NCBI GenBank assembly: GCA_021790715.1
Contig: JAJYGK010000084.1
Span: 1-22,764, forward strand
Source: Chloroflexota bacterium
Lineage (GTDB): Bacteria; Chloroflexota; Limnocylindria; Limnocylindrales; CSP1-4
DNA length: 22,764 nt
Reading direction: 5' to 3'
The position numbers were made by a program, and so were the translations under genes. Position 1 is the stretch's first letter, and every line of letters starts with the position of its first letter. The notes below the pieces were generated by a model that was not told the DNA's origin, did not search any database, and saw only the letters and a program-made list of their open reading frames with translations. Positions 14,235 to 22,726 of the stretch are shown here, one piece after another.

Positions 14235-16979
14235 CTACCCTGCCGGCTCGACGACCAGCGTCCCCTGCGTCGCCTGACCGAGGCTCCCCGTACCCGACCC
14301 GACCTCGACGACGTAGCGACCGGGCGCGGGTGCCATGAAACGGACCGACGTCGTCTGCCCCGGCCGGGCCGGGAGGTCGACGTTCGGGACGCCCTGCACG
14401 ACGAGCTCGCGGTAGGCCGACGCGTCGTTGGTGAACCGCAGGTACACGAAGGAACCGGTGCGGACGTGGACCTCGGCCGGAACCGCCCCCGCGCCCGACG
14501 CCGTCAGCGCGACCTGCTGCGCCGATGTGTCGAGCCACCGGTTGGTGGCGATGACGACGGCGGCCAGCACGAGCCCGGCGACGGCGATCGCGACGAGGTA
14601 CCCGGCGTCGCGCACGCGCACCCCGAGCGGCTGCCGGCCGAGCCGCGGGCGCCCGGGTCGGGCGTCGAAGCCGCGCAGGCGCAGCGAGTTCGTCACGACG
14701 CTGACGGAGCTCAGCGCCATCGCGCCCGCCGCCAGAGCGGGGCTGAGGGTCGTGCCCGTGAACGGGTACAGCAGCCCCATCGCGATCGGGATCAGCACGA
14801 CGTTGTAGCCGAAGGCCCACGCGAGGTTCTGGCGGATCACCGAGATCGTGCGCCGGGACAGGGCGATCGCCGACGCGATCCCGCGCGGATCGCCGCCGAC
14901 CAGCGTCACGTCGGACGCCTCGATCGCCACGTCCGCGCCGGTCCCGATCGCGATCCCGAGATCGGCCTGCGCGAGGGCCGGCGCGTCGTTGATACCGTCG
15001 CCGACCATCGCGACGCGGCGTCCGGCCGCCTGCAGCTCGGCGACCTTCTCGGCCTTGCCGCCCGGCAGGACCTCCGCGAAGACGTGATCCGGCGCGATGC
15101 CGACCTGCCGGGCGACAGCCTCGGCCGTCGCGCGCCGGTCCCCGGTCACCATCCACGCCTCGATGCCCTGCGCCGCCAGGCCGCGTACCGCCTCCGCCGC
15201 CTCGGCCTTCACGGGATCGGACACCACGACGAGGCCCGCCGGGACGAGTTGCTCGCCGTCCGGCTCCGCGGCCGCGACGTACACGGGCGTCCGCCCCTCC
15301 GCCGCCTCCGCCTCCGCGACCGGCTCCAGCGACGACACGTCGACGCCCCGCTCGGCCATGAGCCGCGCGTTCCCGACCGCGACACGACGCCCGTCGACGA
15401 GCGCCTCCACGCCGTTGCCTGCGACGGCCTCGAACCCGGTCACGTCAAGGCGGCCCAGCCCGTCGGCGTCCGCCGCCGCGACGATCGCCGCCGCGAGCGG
15501 ATGCTCGGACCGACGCTCGATCGATCCGGCCAGGTCGAGCAGGTCGTGGACGGTGGTCAGCCGCGCCGGGACGATCGACGTCACGGCCGGCCTGCCGAGC
15601 GTGAGCGTGCCCGTCTTGTCGAGCACGATCGCGTCGACGCGGTGCGCCTGCTCGAGCGCCTCGCCGCCCCGGAACAGCACGCCACCCTCGGCACCCCTGC
15701 CGGTCCCGACCATGATCGCCGTCGGCGTCGCGAGGCCCATCGCGCACGGGCAGGCGATGACGACGACCGAGATGAACGCGGTCAGCGCGAGCGTCAGCTT
15801 CGGCTCCGGGCCGAACAGCATCCAGAGCACGAACGTGAGGGCGCCGGTCGCGAGCACGAACGGCACGAAGTAGGCGCTGATGAGGTCCGCCGTCCGCTGG
15901 ATCGGCGCCTTCGAGCCCTGCGCCACCTGCACCATGCGCACGATCTGCGCGAGCGCGGTGTCGCGTCCGACGCGCGTGGCGCGGAACACGAACGATCCGG
16001 TCGTGTTGAGCGTGGCGCCGATGACCTCGTCGCCGGGGTGCTTCTCGACCGGGATCGCCTCGCCGGTCAGCATCGATTCGTCCACCGACGACGCGCCCTC
16101 GACCACGACGCCGTCGACCGGAATCTTCTCGCCGGGGCGGACGCGCACGAGATCGCCGGCCTGCACCTGCTCGAGCGGGACGTCCACCTCGGCGTCGCCG
16201 CGGACGACGCGCGCCGACTTCGCCTGCAGCCCGATCAGCGCCTTCACCGCCCCGATCGTCTGGCCCTTCGCGCGTGCCTCCAGCCAGCGGCCGAGCAGGA
16301 TCAGGCCGACGATGATCGCCGAGCTGTCGAAATACGTGTCCGGCCGGATGCCGGCGCGCATGACGACGTCGGGGTACATCGTCACGAAGACGCTGTAGCC
16401 CCAGGCCGCGCTCGTGCCGACGGCGACCAGCGTGTCCATCGTGGCGCTGCGGTGGCGGAGCGCGCGCCAGGCGGCCCGGTAGAAGCGGGCGCCTGCCCAG
16501 AACTGGATGAACGTCGCGGGCCAGAGGACGAGCTTGTTCAGGTCCTCCATCGCGAACGGCATCCACGGCCAGAACATGACCAGCATGATCCCGGCCGCGA
16601 CGGCGAGGCTGACCAGCGACTGGATGCCGAGCTCCCGTCGCTCGCGGGCGCGCTCCAGGTCCTCCGCCGTGGGCTCGTCGGTCAACGCCGCCTCCGCGTC
16701 CGGGGCCGCCTCGGCCGAGGTGCCGCGCACCTCGTACCCGGCGGCCTCGATGGCGTCGACGAGCTCGGCACGACCCGTCACGGTGGGCAGGAACCGGATC
16801 GTCGCCCGCTCGGTGGCCAGGTTCACGCTGGCCTCCTGGACGCCGTCCGTCTTGCGCAGGAACCGCTCGATGCGGTTGACGCACGACGCGCAGGTCATCC
16901 CCTCGATGGGCAGGACGACCTCGATGGCCTCGCCGCTCTGCTGCCGTCCCGTGGTGCCGGCGGAAGACTGGATGGACAC
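14235..16979 (-). CDS. copA: Copper-exporting P1B-type ATPase with C-terminal cupredoxin-like domain
   Basis: This membrane pump exports Cu(I) using ATP. Domains in order: a single N-terminal heavy-metal-binding domain with GMTCASC (C30, C33); TM helices from about 118; the actuator with TGE near 305-307; the transport-site CPC at 410-412; the phosphorylated D454 in DKTGTLT; the HP motif H493-P494; GDGINDAP from 660; NxxxxxYN at 718-726; and MxxSS with TNSLRLR near 754-769. These last two identify the Cu(I) class. After the normal end there is an extra TM helix (792-812) and a roughly 90-residue extracytoplasmic domain of cupredoxin-like pattern (about 825-912). It lacks the His/Cys/His/Met copper ligands. 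I chose the GTG at 16979 (914 residues), with GGAG 6 nt upstream; a second GTG is at 16991. It has its own promoter with an inverted repeat at 17036-17052. Confidence 0.94.
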   Translation of the reverse strand: MSIQSSAGTTGRQQSGEAIEVVLPIEGMTCASCVNRIERFLRKTDGVQEASVNLATERATIRFLPTVTGRAELVDAIEAAGYEVRGTSAEAAPDAEAALTDEPTAEDLERARERRELGIQSLVSLAVAAGIMLVMFWPWMPFAMEDLNKLVLWPATFIQFWAGARFYRAAWRALRHRSATMDTLVAVGTSAAWGYSVFVTMYPDVVMRAGIRPDTYFDSSAIIVGLILLGRWLEARAKGQTIGAVKALIGLQAKSARVVRGDAEVDVPLEQVQAGDLVRVRPGEKIPVDGVVVEGASSVDESMLTGEAIPVEKHPGDEVIGATLNTTGSFVFRATRVGRDTALAQIVRMVQVAQGSKAPIQRTADLISAYFVPFVLATGALTFVLWMLFGPEPKLTLALTAFISVVVIACPCAMGLATPTAIMVGTGRGAEGGVLFRGGEALEQAHRVDAIVLDKTGTLTLGRPAVTSIVPARLTTVHDLLDLAGSIERRSEHPLAAAIVAAADADGLGRLDVTGFEAVAGNGVEALVDGRRVAVGNARLMAERGVDVSSLEPVAEAEAAEGRTPVYVAAAEPDGEQLVPAGLVVVSDPVKAEAAEAVRGLAAQGIEAWMVTGDRRATAEAVARQVGIAPDHVFAEVLPGGKAEKVAELQAAGRRVAMVGDGINDAPALAQADLGIAIGTGADVAIEASDVTLVGGDPRGIASAIALSRRTISVIRQNLAWAFGYNVVLIPIAMGLLYPFTGTTLSPALAAGAMALSSVSVVTNSLRLRGFDARPGRPRLGRQPLGVRVRDAGYLVAIAVAGLVLAAVVIATNRWLDTSAQQVALTASGAGAVPAEVHVRTGSFVYLRFTNDASAYRELVVQGVPNVDLPARPGQTTSVRFMAPAPGRYVVEVGSGTGSLGQATQGTLVVEPAG

Positions 16980-17035
16980 GTGCGACTCCACGCCGGCCCG
17001 CGCGACCCTCCGGCCGCCGGGAACCCGGTTCCCTG

Positions 17036-17053
17036 ATACTCCCACCCAGTATA
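17036..17053 (-). promoter_or_regulatory. copA promoter with overlapping inverted repeat (candidate metal operator)
   Basis: Minus-strand TATACT (17053 down to 17048) is a good -10 box. It overlaps a perfect inverted repeat: ATACT (17036-17040), a 7-bp C-rich centre, AGTAT (17048-17052). A palindrome of this size with G/C tracts inside resembles CsoR-type copper operators, though it is not an exact match. The leader to the GTG would be about 60 nt. No csoR, copY or cueR gene lies in the window. Confidence 0.5.
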
Positions 17054-17148
17054 TGCGCGAAGCCGGCGCGCCGAAGGGGCCGATGGCAGGTCGGCACGGG
17101 CCGCCCGGCCCCACCCTGCCGGGGAGGCCCGCGGATCGATGCCGGCCG

Positions 17149-19857
17149 CTAGCGGGGAACGAGCGCGCCCGGCACGATCCCGTCCGGGACGAGCGGCAGG
17201 TCCCGCAGCCGCACCCCGCACGCCGCGAAGACGGCGTTGGCGATCGCCGGAGCGACCGCGACGAGCGGCACCTCGCCACCTCCCGCCGACGGCACGTCGG
17301 GCCGGTCGAGCAGCACGACCTCGATGGGCGGAACGTCGCCGAAGCGCGGCACGCGATACCCGGAGAGCTTCGCGTTGAGGATCCGGCCGTCCTCGAAGCG
17401 GACGGCCTCGAACAGGGCGCCGCCGAGCGCCATCACGGCCGATCCCTCGACCTGGCTCGCCAGGCCCTCCTGGTCCACGATCCGGCCCGCCTCGTATGCG
17501 CTGACCAGGCGCAGCAGCTCCAGGCGCCCGTCGCCGGCCACGCGCACGTCCGCCACGGTCGCGATGTACGCCCACTTCTCGCGGCAGCAGGCGATCCCGA
17601 GGCCGCGCCCGGGCTCCGGATCCCTCCCCCACCCGGCGCGCTCCGCGGCCGCGACGAGGACCGCCCGCAGGCGTTCGTCCCGGAGGTGGCGCAGGCGGTA
17701 CTCGAGCGGGTCGGCGCCGACGCGGTGCGCGAGTTCGTCCATGTGCGACTCGCGCGCGAACGTGTTCGCGGTCGCGGCGAGGGCCCGGTAGGAGCCGGTG
17801 CGCAGCGGCGAGGCCGCCGGAACGAAGGCGATGTGCCGGTTCGGCACCTCGTACGGCGTGGCGATCGCGTTCGGCCCCGAGTCGAGGTTCGTGAAGTCCC
17901 ACGCGCGGAGCATCCCCGCGCCGTCGGCTCCGCTGTGCACGTCGATGACCGCGAACGGCCGGAAGTACGCCCAGGTCGTCTCCTCCTCGCGGCTCCAGCG
18001 CACCTTCACGGGATGCCCCGCGGCCCGCGCGAGGCGCGCGGCCTCCACGGCCGCGTCGCCGGTGTGCTTGCCGCCGTACCCGCCGCCCGTGTCCGGCACG
18101 ATCACGCGAACCTGCGCCTCCGGGATGCCGAGCGCCTCCGCCAGCTGTTCGCGCACCCCGAACGGCCGCTGCGTCCCGGTCCAGACCGTCAGTCGCTCGT
18201 CGCTCCACTCGGCGACCGCGGTGCGCGTCTCGAGCGGCACGTGGGCGATGTATGCCGCCGTGTAGGTGGCATCCAGCCGCACCGGTGCCGAGGCGAGGGC
18301 GGCCTCGACGTCGCCCGCCGTCTCCTCGAAGGCACCCTCCCAGCCCCGGCCCTCGACCGGATGCGCGCGCAGGTAGCCGACGATCCCGTCGTCGGACGGC
18401 CCCGGCTCGTACGTCCACTCGGCACGCAGGGCGGCGAGTGCCCGCACCGCGCCGGGCATGCTCGGCGCGGTGACCCCCACGAAGTCGTCCTCCCGGACGA
18501 CACGCACACCCGGCATCGCCTCGGCCGCCGACGGATCGAGCGAGACGAGCCGCGCTCCGAAGGCCGGCGGCCGGAGGACCTTGCCGTGGAGCATGTTCGG
18601 ACGCTCGACGTCCGACACGTATCGCCGCACGCCGCGCACGACGTCGGTCGCCGCGGCCCTCGGCACGCGCCGCGTTCCGGCGGCCTCGCCGGCCACGGGG
18701 GCTGCGCCGGCCTTCCCGGGCACGCGGCCTGCGCCGGCCTCGCCGGGCACCTGCCCGCCGGACCCGGCGCCGGGTGTGCCGGCGGCCTCCATTCGCGCCA
18801 TCTCGATGGACCGCTGCCCGTGCAGCAGCGTCCCGACGCTCACGGCCCGGGCGCCGTCCCGGGTCGCGATCCGGCACTCCGAGAGTGACAGTTCCGAGCG
18901 ATCCACGGCCAGCCGCGAGGCGGCCGCGCCGAGAAGCCACTCGCGCGCCACGGCCGCGGCCGCGCGCAGGTACTCGCCTGCGTCCGGCATCGAGCGGCTG
19001 CCGAACGTCCCCACGTCGTACGGGCACACGTCGGTGTCGCCCAGCACGAGCCGTACCGCGTCGAGCGGCATCCGCAGCTCGTCCGCGACGAGCAGCGACA
19101 GCGCCGTGCGGTTGTCCTGGCCGACGTCGACCTTGCCGGTGAAGGCGGTCACGACCTCGTCGGCCCCAACGTGGATCCAGGCACCGCCGTTGCGGTGCCA
19201 GGGCCCCGGCTGATCCGGGTGGTTGCGCGCCGCCTCCTCGGGCGGCAGCACCACCACGAGCCCGTCGCCGAGCGGCGAGAAGTAGTCGCGCTCGCGTGGA
19301 TCGGTCATGTCCCACGGCGCGGGCGGGCGGGGCATCCACCCTGCCTCGAGGGCGCCGTGCCCCCGGAGCTCCGCCGGCATCCCGCCCGTCGCGGCGTGCG
19401 CCGTCGCGGCCGCGCGCCGGATCGCCCGTTCGATCCTCGGGTACGTGCCGCAGCGGCACACGTTCCCCTGCATGTGCTCGCGGATCTCTGCGTCCGTCGG
19501 ATCCGGGATGGCGCGCAGCAGACCCGTGGCGCCGACGATCATCCCGGCCGTGCAGAACCCGCACTGCATGGCCTCTTCCTCGACGAACGCGCGCGCGATC
19601 GGGTGCAGCCCCTCCGCCGACAGGCCCTCGATCGTCTCGATGCGGCGTCCCGCCACCTCGCCGACACGCGTGACGCACGCGCGCACCGGCCGGTCGTCGA
19701 CGAGCACGGTGCAGGCGCCGCACTCGCCCTCGCCGCAGCCGACCTTCGCCCCGATCAGGCCGAGCTCGTCGCGGATGACCGAGAGGAGGCTCCGCTGCGG
19801 GTCGACGGGGAGCAGACGGTCGTCGCCGTTGACGGACAGGTGGATCGGCTCAGGCAT
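17149..19857 (-). CDS. Fused [2Fe-2S]/molybdopterin hydroxylase (xanthine oxidase family, IorAB-like)
   Basis: This is a single-chain molybdenum hydroxylase that would hydroxylate an N-heterocycle or aldehyde; the substrate is unknown. The N-terminal part (1-155) is the small subunit with both clusters: C41, C46, C49 and C61 (plant-type [2Fe-2S]) and C99, C102, C134 and C136 (second cluster). The rest (about 215-895) is the molybdopterin-binding large subunit. It has VDVGQD at 243-248, GGGYGGKH at 591-598 and the Mo-site base E862 in GGGEVPL. No FAD domain is present, so electrons probably go to a cytochrome or another carrier, as in isoquinoline 1-oxidoreductase and nicotinate dehydrogenase types. 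Residues about 358-403 are a 9-residue-repeat Gly/Ala/Pro insertion. The ATG follows AAGGAGG. The usual maturation gene (XdhC/MobA type) is not adjacent. HK and RR genes lie upstream on the same strand, 90 bp away. Confidence 0.9.
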   Translation of the reverse strand: MPEPIHLSVNGDDRLLPVDPQRSLLSVIRDELGLIGAKVGCGEGECGACTVLVDDRPVRACVTRVGEVAGRRIETIEGLSAEGLHPIARAFVEEEAMQCGFCTAGMIVGATGLLRAIPDPTDAEIREHMQGNVCRCGTYPRIERAIRRAAATAHAATGGMPAELRGHGALEAGWMPRPPAPWDMTDPRERDYFSPLGDGLVVVLPPEEAARNHPDQPGPWHRNGGAWIHVGADEVVTAFTGKVDVGQDNRTALSLLVADELRMPLDAVRLVLGDTDVCPYDVGTFGSRSMPDAGEYLRAAAAVAREWLLGAAASRLAVDRSELSLSECRIATRDGARAVSVGTLLHGQRSIEMARMEAAGTPGAGSGGQVPGEAGAGRVPGKAGAAPVAGEAAGTRRVPRAAATDVVRGVRRYVSDVERPNMLHGKVLRPPAFGARLVSLDPSAAEAMPGVRVVREDDFVGVTAPSMPGAVRALAALRAEWTYEPGPSDDGIVGYLRAHPVEGRGWEGAFEETAGDVEAALASAPVRLDATYTAAYIAHVPLETRTAVAEWSDERLTVWTGTQRPFGVREQLAEALGIPEAQVRVIVPDTGGGYGGKHTGDAAVEAARLARAAGHPVKVRWSREEETTWAYFRPFAVIDVHSGADGAGMLRAWDFTNLDSGPNAIATPYEVPNRHIAFVPAASPLRTGSYRALAATANTFARESHMDELAHRVGADPLEYRLRHLRDERLRAVLVAAAERAGWGRDPEPGRGLGIACCREKWAYIATVADVRVAGDGRLELLRLVSAYEAGRIVDQEGLASQVEGSAVMALGGALFEAVRFEDGRILNAKLSGYRVPRFGDVPPIEVVLLDRPDVPSAGGGEVPLVAVAPAIANAVFAACGVRLRDLPLVPDGIVPGALVPR
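18683..18763 (-). repeat. In-frame 27-bp repeat inside the molybdoenzyme gene
   Basis: Three 27-bp units (18683-18709, 18710-18736, 18737-18763) are present; the first two match at 22 of 27 bases and the third is more diverged. On the coding strand they give 9-residue repeats of the type VPGEAGAGR, VPGKAGAAP and VAGEAAGTR, in a linker of the large-subunit part. Confidence 0.75.
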
Positions 19858-19947
19858 GATCGACCTCCTTGAGCGAGGGAGCGAGGCGGAGATGTCGCCG
19901 GCGACGTCCGGCGGACAGGGGCGTGGAGTCGCGAACGGCGAGGTCCG

Positions 19948-21339
19948 TCACACCGCGAAGTCGGCCGCGTGGTCGGAGTCCCAGTCGCGGGTGGGATCCG
20001 TCGACGGCGGGACATCGATGCGGGCCTCGAAGCGCGCGCCTCCCTCGGGCCGGTTCGAGGCGGCGATGATGCCGCCGTGGCGCTCGACGATCCAGCGCGC
20101 GATCGACAGCCCGAGCCCCGTGCCGCCCGCGGGCGCGTCGTCCGCCCGCCAGAAGCGGTCGAAGACGTGATCGAGGTCCGTGTCCCGGATGCCGGGGCCA
20201 TCGTCCAGCACATCGAGCGTGACGGCCTGCTCCTCGCGCCGGACCCGGACGAGGACGGTCCCGCCGGCAGGGGAATGGCCGATCGCATTGTCGACCAGGA
20301 TCGTGACGAGCTGCCGCAGACGCAGGGGATCGCCGAGCAGCTCGGCCGGCCGCGGATCGACCACCACGGTGACGCCGTGCCTGGCACCGATCGGCGCCAG
20401 GAGCCCGGCGGCCTCGGCGGCCACGTCTGCCAGGTCGACCGGCACGTGTGTGAGCTCGACGGCGCCCGAATCGGTGCGCGCCAGCAGCAGCAGGTCGTCC
20501 ACCAGCGCGGCCAGGTGCGAGACCTCGCTGTCGATGTCGTCGAGCGCCTCACCGACGTCCTGCACCCGGCTGTCGCGGTTGCGGCGGAGGTCGTCGACGC
20601 TGGTGCGGATGACCGTGAGCGGCGTGCGCAGCTCGTGGCTTGCATTCGCCGTGAACTCGCGCTGACGCCGCAGCGCGTCCTGGCGACGGCGGATCGACGC
20701 GCGGATCGGGACGAGGGCGCGGCCGGCATAGATGTAGCCGGCCGCGACGGCCAGCAGGACCGCCGCGAGGCCGCCGAGCCCGAGCACGAGCGCGAGCGTC
20801 GAGAGCAGCCGCTCCTCGGCGGTGCGATCGCCGATGACCTGGACGACATACGTCCCGTCGGGGCCCGTGACGGCGAGGGAGTAGACGCGGATCGGGATCC
20901 CGGAGACCGTCGCGTCGCGGACGTCGGAGCCCGTCTTCTGGGCGGCGGTCACGCCCTGCGTGTCCGGGAGCCCCTGCGGAAGCTCGATGCCGGCGCCGCC
21001 CTGCACCGAGCCGTTCGGCCCGACCACGAACGCGATCGTCCCGCCGGCATCGCCACCGAACGCGACGCCGACCTGGGGGCGACCGGGGAACCCGCTCTGG
21101 GTCACGAAGGCCGCGATCGTCTCGGCCCGGCGCTCGAGCGGCACCGTGACGTTCGCGTTCATCATGCCGGCCACCGCGGCATAGACGGACACCCCGAGCA
21201 CCGCGATGATCAGGAGCGTGAGCCCGCCGCTCCACGCGATCAGGCGCCATCGCGTCCGCCGCAGCAGCGGCGCTTCCTCGACCTCGGCGGGGCTCTCAGG
21301 GTCCCGGACCGCGGGATGGTGCGCGTCGTCAGTCGTCAC
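19948..21339 (-). CDS. Membrane sensor histidine kinase
   Basis: This is the sensor kinase of a two-component system, 463 residues. Two TM helices (about 35-57 and 182-206) bracket an extracytoplasmic sensor of about 125 residues with no recognised fold. A short linker leads to the HisKA domain with H235 in SHELRTP. The ATPase domain has the N box (D350-N351), the G1 box DDGPGI (379-384), the F box FDRFWR (393-398) and the G2 box GTGLGL (406-411). The GTG start lies inside the end of the response-regulator gene (11-nt overlap), so translation is coupled. The cognate partner is the upstream regulator. The stimulus is unknown. The molybdoenzyme gene begins 90 bp downstream, with a strong ribosome-binding site of its own. 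Confidence 0.94.
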   Translation of the reverse strand: MTTDDAHHPAVRDPESPAEVEEAPLLRRTRWRLIAWSGGLTLLIIAVLGVSVYAAVAGMMNANVTVPLERRAETIAAFVTQSGFPGRPQVGVAFGGDAGGTIAFVVGPNGSVQGGAGIELPQGLPDTQGVTAAQKTGSDVRDATVSGIPIRVYSLAVTGPDGTYVVQVIGDRTAEERLLSTLALVLGLGGLAAVLLAVAAGYIYAGRALVPIRASIRRRQDALRRQREFTANASHELRTPLTVIRTSVDDLRRNRDSRVQDVGEALDDIDSEVSHLAALVDDLLLLARTDSGAVELTHVPVDLADVAAEAAGLLAPIGARHGVTVVVDPRPAELLGDPLRLRQLVTILVDNAIGHSPAGGTVLVRVRREEQAVTLDVLDDGPGIRDTDLDHVFDRFWRADDAPAGGTGLGLSIARWIVERHGGIIAASNRPEGGARFEARIDVPPSTDPTRDWDSDHAADFAV

Positions 21340-21997
21340 GCAGCCGGTACCCCACGCCGCGCACGGTCTCCACGCGGTCCGCGGCCGGCCCGAGCTTGTC
21401 GCGGAGCAGGTGGATGTACGCCTCGACCGTGTTCGGCGTCAGCGCGACCCCGTAGGGCCACGCATAGTCCAGCAGCTGGTCGCGGGTGAGCACCTGCCCC
21501 GGGCGACGCAGCAGGCATTCCAGGATCGAGAACTCGCGCTGGCTCAGGTCCACCGCGTGTCCGTCGACCGTCACGCGGCGCCTGGCCTCGTCGAGCGCGA
21601 TGGGCCCGGCCGCGAGGCGCGCGGTGCGCCGCGCCGGCGGGCGGCGCGCGAGGGCCCGCAGCCGCGCGAGCAGCTCCTCGTAGGCGAACGGCTTGACGAG
21701 GTAGTCGTCCGCGCCGGCGTCCAGGCCCTCGACCCGGTCGCTCACCGCGTCCCTGGCGGTGAGCATGAGGATCGGGATCTGGCACCCGTCCTGGCGCAGC
21801 CGGCGCGCGACGTCGAAGCCGGAGCGATCCGGCAGCCCGATGTCGAGGATGATCGCGTCGAGTTCGACGGTCGACCCGGCGATCTCGAGCGCGTCGGCCG
21901 CGGTCGATGCGGTCTCGACCACGTGGCGGTCCTGGCTGAGCAGGCGCCTGAGCAGCCTCACCAGCCGGGCATCATCCTCGACGACGAGCAGATGCAC
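21329..21997 (-). CDS. OmpR-family response regulator
   Basis: This is a DNA-binding response regulator, 222 residues. The receiver domain (1-118) has acidic residues E7, D8 and D9, phospho-acceptor D52 in LDIGLPD, T80 and K102 in VKPF. The C-terminal winged helix of the OmpR/PhoB class (about 125-222) has the FSILECLLRRPGQVLTR helix pair and ends VETVRGVGYRLRDD. The start is GTG with AGGAGA 5 nt upstream; that site overlaps the stop codon of the DUF5666 gene. It forms a unit with the kinase gene. Targets are unknown; the DUF5666 gene and the molybdoenzyme are the nearest candidates. Confidence 0.95.
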   Translation of the reverse strand: MHLLVVEDDARLVRLLRRLLSQDRHVVETASTAADALEIAGSTVELDAIILDIGLPDRSGFDVARRLRQDGCQIPILMLTARDAVSDRVEGLDAGADDYLVKPFAYEELLARLRALARRPPARRTARLAAGPIALDEARRRVTVDGHAVDLSQREFSILECLLRRPGQVLTRDQLLDYAWPYGVALTPNTVEAYIHLLRDKLGPAADRVETVRGVGYRLRDD

Positions 21998-22006
21998 CGA
22001 TCTCTC

Positions 22007-22726
22007 CTAGGGGTTCACGACCGTGACGTCGCTGGCGTTGAGCGTCCGTGTCGCGCCGCTCGGCAGCGGACTGGGCACGGCGCCCGTCCCGCCGGTCGTT
22101 CCCGCGCCGCCGGCGAACCCCGTGCGATCCAACTGTAGCTGGACGCGCACGCTGCTTCCGGGTTTGACGCTGCTCGCGCTGGCCGACGTCGCCGTGTGGT
22201 AGGTCGTGCTGGGGCCGAGATCGACCGTCACCGTCTGCCCGCTCGAGGTCTTGACGGTCAGCGTCGTGCCGGTGACGGACTGGACCGTGCCGTCGATCGC
22301 GATGCCCGCGGCACCGCCGATGCCCGGGAGCGTGCCGCCGAACGCGCCCACGCGGCCCTCTCCCGGTGCGAAGCTCGCGGTCGGCCCGAACTCGCGAGCG
22401 GCACCGCCGAAGTTCCCCGTCCCGAACCGGCCCGTCGCGGCGCTGGCCGTCGGCGCCGTCATGCGCCCGACCGCGAAGGCGATGCCGCCGACGGCGATGA
22501 TCGCCGCCACGCCGAGCAGGATGCTGGTCGAGCGCGAGGACGAGCCCCGGCGGGGCGCCTGTGGCGCAGGGGCGGGCTTCGTCGGCGCAGCGGGCTCGTA
22601 GCCCGCCCCCCCGGCGGACGCGCCGGTCGCGGGCGCCGGTTCGGACGGCGCGCCGGCAGGCACGGGCGGGTCGCCCGGTCGGTCGGGCGACGGCCCGGAG
22701 GCCGGGGGGACCGGATAGTCGATCAT
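22007..22726 (-). CDS. DUF5666-containing membrane-anchored protein
   Basis: This is a 239-residue protein. A Pro/Ala-rich cytoplasmic N-terminus (1-66) is followed by one TM helix (68-89), then an extracytoplasmic region. Residues about 143-198 match the DUF5666 beta-barrel pattern (GTVQSVTGTTLTVKTSSGQTVTV). Function is unknown. The family often sits in cell-envelope proteins next to two-component systems. The ATG at 22726 has AAAGGAA 8 nt upstream; longer in-frame starts lack this. The gene is 9 nt from the response regulator and must be co-transcribed with it. The protein could be a target or an accessory of the kinase, which is inference from position. Confidence 0.85.
   Translation of the reverse strand: MIDYPVPPASGPSPDRPGDPPVPAGAPSEPAPATGASAGGAGYEPAAPTKPAPAPQAPRRGSSSRSTSILLGVAAIIAVGGIAFAVGRMTAPTASAATGRFGTGNFGGAAREFGPTASFAPGEGRVGAFGGTLPGIGGAAGIAIDGTVQSVTGTTLTVKTSSGQTVTVDLGPSTTYHTATSASASSVKPGSSVRVQLQLDRTGFAGGAGTTGGTGAVPSPLPSGATRTLNASDVTVVNP

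Noticed and set aside
16980..17279. N-terminal extension of copA upstream of the GTG at 16979
   Set aside because: The extension would run through the TATACT box and inverted repeat and into the preceding gene. The translated residues do not resemble CopA.
19894..19905. The perfect palindrome GTCGCCGGCGAC before the molybdoenzyme gene
   Set aside because: Twelve-base GC palindromes are expected by chance in DNA this GC-rich, and it overlaps no clear promoter.
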